Shown: positions 59,852 through 64,000 of the stretch, piece by piece | How positions within the stretch are numbered: position 1 is the first letter of the stretch | Layout: each line of letters begins with the position of its first letter | Assembly: GCA_045636545.1 (NCBI GenBank) | Contig: JAZTXR010000050.1 | Location: forward strand, 1 to 64,000 | From: HGM04593 sp045636545 | GTDB taxonomy: Bacteria > Bacteroidota > Bacteroidia > Bacteroidales > Bacteroidaceae | Reading direction: 5' to 3' | Length of the DNA stretch: 64,000 bases | The notes under the pieces: model-generated | The model's input: the letters and a program-made list of their open reading frames with translations, nothing else | What the model was told of the DNA's origin: nothing | Database searches by the model: none | Translations under genes and position numbers: made by a program

Positions 59852-61465
59852 TTACTTGAACAGACTCTTGTGCTTGTATGAGATACCATTGACACTCTCC
59901 ACTCCCGCAACGTCCATGATAGTGTACATTATACTGTCGGTGCGGTAGGGGCGATTCACGGAGGTCTCAATCCTCTGCTGCAGTTCGGGGTGCTTCTCGC
60001 GGAAAAGAGGTGATGTATAGACCATCAAGGGGATATGTTTAACAACAAATTTATGCCGGTCATCAAATTCAGTAGCATGAGTACAGATATCATCCGATGA
60101 ACGGAAAACATCCTCACCGTGATCCGATAAATATACCACAATAGCATCCTTATTATCAAACAATCGCATCAACTCATAGACCACTGAATCATTATACAGC
60201 ACCGAGTTATCATATTCGGCCAACATCTGTCTTTTATCAGATGACAAACAGGAATGAGAGTTATCATAATCACCCGCTTTAAATATTGAAAATGCCGATG
60301 GATAACGTTGACTATACCCCGCGTGAGAGCCCATCATTTGGACAACAATGAATTTTGATTGTGCACTATCAGACAAGTACTCTTCTACCAATGGTATAAG
60401 TTCTTCGTCCTTATTATTTCGGCTAAGACCGCTATGCTTATCACCAACAAAAACTTGCTCATCGCACAAATCTGCAAAACGACCTACTTCATTATCATAA
60501 AATCCGGTTTTGCTTTGATTTGAAAACCAAGAAACTTTAAAACCGGACCTTTGCATCACCTCAATAAGTGTCAGACACTCATACCACGCAATGGAGTCAC
60601 TTTTAGAATCTATGTATGACATCATTATTGACTTCATTGCAGGTATAGTTGTCACACAAGCAGAAGTTATATTTTCATAAACAAACAACACACTATCACT
60701 TTCCAATTTTTCCAGCAAAAGGTTTGTTTCCTTTTCATATCCATACAATGAACTATGAAATTTTGAAAAGCTCTCTCCGATAATAAGCACTATATTACCA
60801 ACTCGCTCCCCGGCACATATCACCGATGGATTCTGCCTATATTCACGTAAATCGGGACATTCTTTTGTAATAAGATAATATAGATTACTATCTTTTACCT
60901 TATTGAATTGCCTTAATGATATTGATGCTGAAAAAAGTAAGAATATCAACACCACGCATCTGCCAATATAATTCCACTTGAAACGGAGTTTCCTTAAATA
61001 GTAGAACAGTACAAAAACTACAGAGAAAATTACTGACAGAATCAACAGATTGTCTATAGTGAAATATGTATCGATGTACTCTACCGTTTCGTCAGGGTTT
61101 GTCGCCAATACAGCAGCAATGGCATCCTTGGTTATTGTCCCAAAAGTTTCATTATACAATAACAGCAGATAGATGTCAACAAAAAAGAAGAAACCTGCAA
61201 ATACAAGAAGCGCTGTCTTGTAGAATCTTCTTGGACGTTCAGGCAAAAAAACAACAGGCAAAGCCAATATATAGCAAGATAAAAAAGCAAAAGATGTTTT
61301 AAAGAGAGGTAAAAACGAATGCAACACCAATAATGAGTAAATATCCGGAACACCTAAAAGCAGAAAAAGCAAAGCAAAGAATGCAGGCTGGCATGTAATC
61401 GGCTTTGCAATGAAACGCAATGCATTGATTACAAACTTTTTACAACCAGCAAGAGTGATTTTCAT
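59852..61465 (-). CDS. Phosphoethanolamine transferase (EptA-like), copy 2
   Basis: The product has 537 residues. N-terminal transmembrane helices (residues about 25-200, with FFFVDIYLLLLY and similar) precede a periplasmic sulfatase-type domain. The nucleophile region is IVLIIGESFSKFHSSLYGYE with Ser232, again where EptA-type enzymes normally have Thr. The metal-site motif SDHGEDVF is present. It probably modifies lipid A or another envelope glycan with phosphoethanolamine. It is clearly a paralogue of the gene at 39520-41385 but is 84 residues shorter. Base composition is somewhat more AT-rich than its neighbours. LpxH, a lipid A enzyme, lies just upstream on the same strand. Confidence 0.9.
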   Translation of the reverse strand: MKITLAGCKKFVINALRFIAKPITCQPAFFALLFLLLGVPDIYSLLVLHSFLPLFKTSFAFLSCYILALPVVFLPERPRRFYKTALLVFAGFFFFVDIYLLLLYNETFGTITKDAIAAVLATNPDETVEYIDTYFTIDNLLILSVIFSVVFVLFYYLRKLRFKWNYIGRCVVLIFLLFSASISLRQFNKVKDSNLYYLITKECPDLREYRQNPSVICAGERVGNIVLIIGESFSKFHSSLYGYEKETNLLLEKLESDSVLFVYENITSACVTTIPAMKSIMMSYIDSKSDSIAWYECLTLIEVMQRSGFKVSWFSNQSKTGFYDNEVGRFADLCDEQVFVGDKHSGLSRNNKDEELIPLVEEYLSDSAQSKFIVVQMMGSHAGYSQRYPSAFSIFKAGDYDNSHSCLSSDKRQMLAEYDNSVLYNDSVVYELMRLFDNKDAIVVYLSDHGEDVFRSSDDICTHATEFDDRHKFVVKHIPLMVYTSPLFREKHPELQQRIETSVNRPYRTDSIMYTIMDVAGVESVNGISYKHKSLFK

Positions 61466-61564
61466 AGCAATATTTTAATTGTGTTGTGTTCTATGTGTTC
61501 AAATAATAGTTATTAGCAAGCTACCATAATTCCCCAATTACCGGTAACTTGCTGCAGACAGGCT

Positions 61565-62329
61565 TTAAAGGTCCTTACTCTCGCCTTCTATGAAGTATTT
61601 GCGTTCTATTGTCTTGCCGTCAAGGACAACGTATGCAAAGGTATTTATCCAGTCACCAAGGAATATGCACCGCGAGTTATCGCCCAACTGCAAGTCTACA
61701 TCAATGTGACGGTGACCAAAGATAAAACAGTCGACAGTTGTATGTTTCTTCAGATATTCACGCGCAAAGATTATACAATCCTCCCTGTCGGCACTCACAA
61801 AGGGGGTATCGCCTTTCACTTTGTGCTGTATCATACTGTGTTGCGCCCAACGGTGTCCCATCCAGATGCTCCAGTCGGGGTGTACCTTTGAGAACATCCA
61901 ACGCAAGAAACGGCTACGGAACATCCATCGCATAATTCTATACCCCCGCTCCTTTGAAAACTCATCACCATGGGCAAGGAATATCTCATTGCCATAGAGT
62001 TCAACAAGGCAGGGCTCACGATGTATTGTCACGCCGCACTCCTTCTCCAGGTAATCCAGACACCACTGGTCATGGTTTCCAACAAAGAAATGTACCTCAA
62101 CACCCTTATCGGTGAGTTCGGAAACCTTTCCAAGAAAACGTGTGAAACCTTTGGGTACAACATAGCGGTGCTCGTACCAGAAGTCGAACACATCACCAAG
62201 CAGATACACTGCTGCCGCCTCGTCCTTGATTTTGTCGAGGAACGACACTACGCGACGCTCGTGGGTGCGACGGTGCTCAATGGCCCATGAGCCAAGATGC
62301 ACATCGGAGAGGAAATATATCTTTTTCAT
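61565..62329 (-). CDS. lpxH: UDP-2,3-diacylglucosamine pyrophosphatase (LpxH)
   Basis: This 254-residue calcineurin-like phosphoesterase of the cytoplasmic face makes lipid X (2,3-diacylglucosamine 1-phosphate) in lipid A synthesis. The ATG at 62329 (MKKIYFLSDVHLGS) places the first metal motif DVHLG at residue 9, as in LpxH. GDVFDFWY, GNHDQWCLDYL, LAHGDEF and FGHRHIDVDL complete the set of metal ligands. The length agrees with LpxH (about 240). It lies 16 bases after the DUF59 gene in a minus-strand run with radC and a glycosyltransferase. Confidence 0.95.
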   Translation of the reverse strand: MKKIYFLSDVHLGSWAIEHRRTHERRVVSFLDKIKDEAAAVYLLGDVFDFWYEHRYVVPKGFTRFLGKVSELTDKGVEVHFFVGNHDQWCLDYLEKECGVTIHREPCLVELYGNEIFLAHGDEFSKERGYRIMRWMFRSRFLRWMFSKVHPDWSIWMGHRWAQHSMIQHKVKGDTPFVSADREDCIIFAREYLKKHTTVDCFIFGHRHIDVDLQLGDNSRCIFLGDWINTFAYVVLDGKTIERKYFIEGESKDL

Positions 62330-62345
62330 AAAAAATGTATATGTT

Positions 62346-62657
62346 TCAAAGCAGACCAAGCTCAAGCTTTGCCTCCTCGGTCATAAGTTCCTGGCTCCAC
62401 TCAGGTTCAAAGACAAGATTGAGGTTCAATGCCTTGACACCTTCTATTGACTCCACTTTCATCCTCACATCCTCCATCATGAAGTCGGCGGCCGGACAGG
62501 TTGGAGCCGTGAGGGTCATATCGATATCTACAGTAAAGTCATCGGCTACCTCAATGCGATATATCAGACCCAAGTCATATATGTTGACAGGTATCTCGGG
62601 GTCATACACTGTCTTTACCATCTCAACAATTTTCTCTTCTATTTCAAACTTTTCCAT
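62346..62657 (-). CDS. DUF59/MIP18-type Fe-S assembly protein (SufT-like)
   Basis: The ATG at 62657 (MEKFEIEEKI) gives 103 residues; a longer frame overlaps radC. The sequence VKTVYDPEIPVNIYDLGLIY and MTLTAPTCPAADFM is the DUF59 signature, with the conserved cysteine in TCPAAD. Family members help mature iron-sulfur proteins, as SufT does in the SUF pathway. It lies between lpxH and radC with 16-base gaps on both sides, so it is in the same transcription unit. Confidence 0.95.
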   Translation of the reverse strand: MEKFEIEEKIVEMVKTVYDPEIPVNIYDLGLIYRIEVADDFTVDIDMTLTAPTCPAADFMMEDVRMKVESIEGVKALNLNLVFEPEWSQELMTEEAKLELGLL

Positions 62658-62673
62658 ATCATCAACACTTTTT

Positions 62674-63378
62674 TCAGAGGCGACCCTCATCGTTATAACT
62701 GAAATATGCTCCATCGGTGAGCACAATGTGGTCGAGCAGGCGTATGTTCATCACCTTGCAGGCCTGCGCAAGCGACTCGGTGAGCTTGTCGTCATCGCGA
62801 CTGGGCTTTATGTTGCCCGACGGGTGGTTGTGGCACAATGCGATTGTCGTGGCGCGTTTCATAAGCGCCTCACGTATTACAAGGCGTATATCCACCACCG
62901 TTGCCGTAAAACCGCCGGTACCGATGAGCACGTGGTCAATGACACGGTTCATGCGGTTCAGGAGCATCACGTAGCAACGCTCTACAGGTGAGTCGCACAG
63001 GATTGGATGGAAGTAGCGGTAGAGGTCGAGCGAGGATGCTATGCAGGGCTGCTCACCCTCGTTCCCCTCGCGACGTTTCCAGAGTTCGCAGGCCGCCATA
63101 ATGCTTATGGCCTTTGCCGGACCGATGCCCCTGAATGTGCACAGGTCATCGACCGAGAGTTTTGCAAGCTCCGATATGCTGTTGCCGCACGAAACAAGAA
63201 CACGTTTCATGAGGTCAACGGCACTCTCCTCGTCGTTGCCCGACCCCACAAGAATAGCCAACAGCTCCGACTTGCTGAGTGTAGAGATGCCGTTCTTTAT
63301 AGCCTTCTCGCGCGGACGGTCATCCATCGCCCACTCCTTGATGCTCTTCCTTTGCCTTGTCTCCTCCTCTGCAACCAT
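62674..63378 (-). CDS. radC: RadC-family JAB-domain protein
   Basis: The product has 234 residues. An N-terminal UPF0758-type helix-hairpin-helix-like part (IKEWAMDDRPREKAIKNGIS and LCTFRGIGPAKAISIMAA) precedes a JAB/MPN metalloprotease-like domain with LCHNHPSGNIKPSRDD (HxH...D zinc motif). The historical link of RadC to DNA repair is weak, and the molecular role is unknown. The start codon overlaps the stop codon of the upstream glycosyltransferase by one base (63378), so the genes are coupled. Confidence 0.95.
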   Translation of the reverse strand: MVAEEETRQRKSIKEWAMDDRPREKAIKNGISTLSKSELLAILVGSGNDEESAVDLMKRVLVSCGNSISELAKLSVDDLCTFRGIGPAKAISIMAACELWKRREGNEGEQPCIASSLDLYRYFHPILCDSPVERCYVMLLNRMNRVIDHVLIGTGGFTATVVDIRLVIREALMKRATTIALCHNHPSGNIKPSRDDDKLTESLAQACKVMNIRLLDHIVLTDGAYFSYNDEGRL

Positions 63379-64000
63379 CAGCCCCTGTTGTATATTTTTG
63401 TAAGACTCTTTTTTGTTTCAAGCGGCTGCCCAAGTATCATCTTGAACCACAGTGCCTTCAAGAAGCCCATTCCGTAACCAGTTATCTGCACCGCTGCTGC
63501 AACTACCGACAGCAACGCCACCTTCAGGCTCCTGTTCTTCAGCAACGAATCGATGAAGATGAGCATTGCATAGAGCAACGGCAACAGCAGCAACCACGGA
63601 CAGAACAGCGATGCCACAAGCAGAGCAATCCCCATGACCAGCAACAGTGCCGGCGCGGTGTGTACAATCTTCAGCGACCCCGGATGCAGTATCTGCAACC
63701 ATATTCTTGCCTGACCGAAGTTGTTCACCTGCTTGTAGAAACGGCTCATATCAATGCGGCGCTTGTGATACACGAAGACGGGACGTATGAGACGTATCTT
63801 GAAGCCGGCATTGCGTATGCGTATGCTAAGGTCAATATCCTCGCCCATCATATCCTTGAAATCGCCCACCGTGTCATAGACATTCTTTGAAAAGCCCATA
63901 TTGAATGTTCGGGGGCAGAATTTCTCCATCACAGCCTTGCCGCCACGTATGCCGCCCGTTGTCCAGAACGATGTCATTGCGTGGCTCACAGCCTTCTGCA
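63378..64000 (-). CDS. Family-2 glycosyltransferase, C-terminal part (truncated by window end)
   Basis: The open frame continues without stop to the window edge and covers 207 codons of a GT2 enzyme. TGGIRGGKAVMEKF and FNMGFSKN are followed by the donor- or acceptor-site MGEDIDLSIRI with its acidic motif. A basic loop (HKRRIDMSRFYKQ) and about three C-terminal transmembrane helices follow. Such enzymes build envelope polysaccharides or glycolipids at the inner membrane. The stop overlaps the radC start. The start and the N-terminal nucleotide-sugar-binding part lie outside the window. Confidence 0.88.
   Translation of the reverse strand, partial: QKAVSHAMTSFWTTGGIRGGKAVMEKFCPRTFNMGFSKNVYDTVGDFKDMMGEDIDLSIRIRNAGFKIRLIRPVFVYHKRRIDMSRFYKQVNNFGQARIWLQILHPGSLKIVHTAPALLLVMGIALLVASLFCPWLLLLPLLYAMLIFIDSLLKNRSLKVALLSVVAAAVQITGYGMGFLKALWFKMILGQPLETKKSLTKIYNRG

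Overview
This window is a piece of a Bacteroidales chromosome, probably Prevotellaceae or Bacteroidaceae. The evidence is a SusC/SusD pair, the type IX secretion translocon gene sprA, several secreted proteins ending in Por/T9SS-like sorting tails (for example ending in GKGIYI-type motifs), GES-type phosphoethanolamine transferases, a BspA-like leucine-rich repeat protein, and repeated matches to the Bacteroidetes promoter pattern (TTTG, 19-21 bp, TAnnTTTG). Shine-Dalgarno sequences are largely absent, as usual in this phylum. Species level cannot be read from the sequence.

Layout. (1) 1-4550 is visibly AT-rich accessory DNA. It holds a truncated ORF, a Rep_trans-like replication initiator, a RhuM/BRO-like DNA-binding protein overlapping a Doc/Fic toxin, a 560-bp non-coding stretch with an iteron-like set of 10-mers, an orphan zinc-finger (CxxC...SHIIP...CxxC) protein and a 75-bp tandem repeat. 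(2) 4593-12768: a Nudix hydrolase divergent from a four-gene operon of SusC, SusD, a metallopeptidase-like lipoprotein without HExxH, and a lipoprotein with two thioredoxin-fold active sites. (3) 12913-16711: a secreted beta-rich protein, an M23 lipoprotein endopeptidase and a DUF4491 membrane protein. (4) 16789-23868: a large GH2 beta-galactosidase divergent from a GH29 alpha-fucosidase, then cutC and xpt. (5) 23929-30922: a DUF4886 secreted protein, a metal-efflux permease with a C-terminal HMA domain, a transglutaminase-like protein and an ABC exporter. (6) 31033-39505: ruvA, sprA and an L,D-transpeptidase in tight array. (7) 39520-42601: a phosphoethanolamine transferase, tRNA-Arg(CCT) and a TPR protein. 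(8) 43036-48390: AraC-HTH plus AlkD-like, fur-like plus purA, a YugP-type protease and hisS. (9) 48455-53521: a ViaA/RavA-like pair and an LRR_5 protein built from twelve near-identical 69-bp units. (10) 53744-59788: pta-ackA, an unknown lipoprotein, a CCA-adding/HD protein and an unaccompanied TolC. (11) 59852-64000 (minus strand): a second phosphoethanolamine transferase, lpxH, a DUF59 protein, radC and a truncated glycosyltransferase.

How the parts fit. Much of the window concerns the cell envelope: TonB-dependent uptake, T9SS export with candidate cargo, peptidoglycan trimming (M23, YkuD), and lipid A synthesis and decoration (LpxH, two PEtN transferases). Housekeeping genes (ruvA, hisS, purA, pta-ackA, cca) are interleaved.

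The most unusual observations are: a palindromic intergenic repeat that also lies in frame inside the permease gene; the accessory island at the left edge; the homogenised LRR array; the loss of HExxH in the metallopeptidase-like protein; and a solitary AraC HTH next to an alkylation-repair gene. I did not find a clear, complete and convincingly new system. The island genes and the AraC-AlkD pair are the best candidates for follow-up. Every family assignment here comes from reading motifs by eye; no database search was run.
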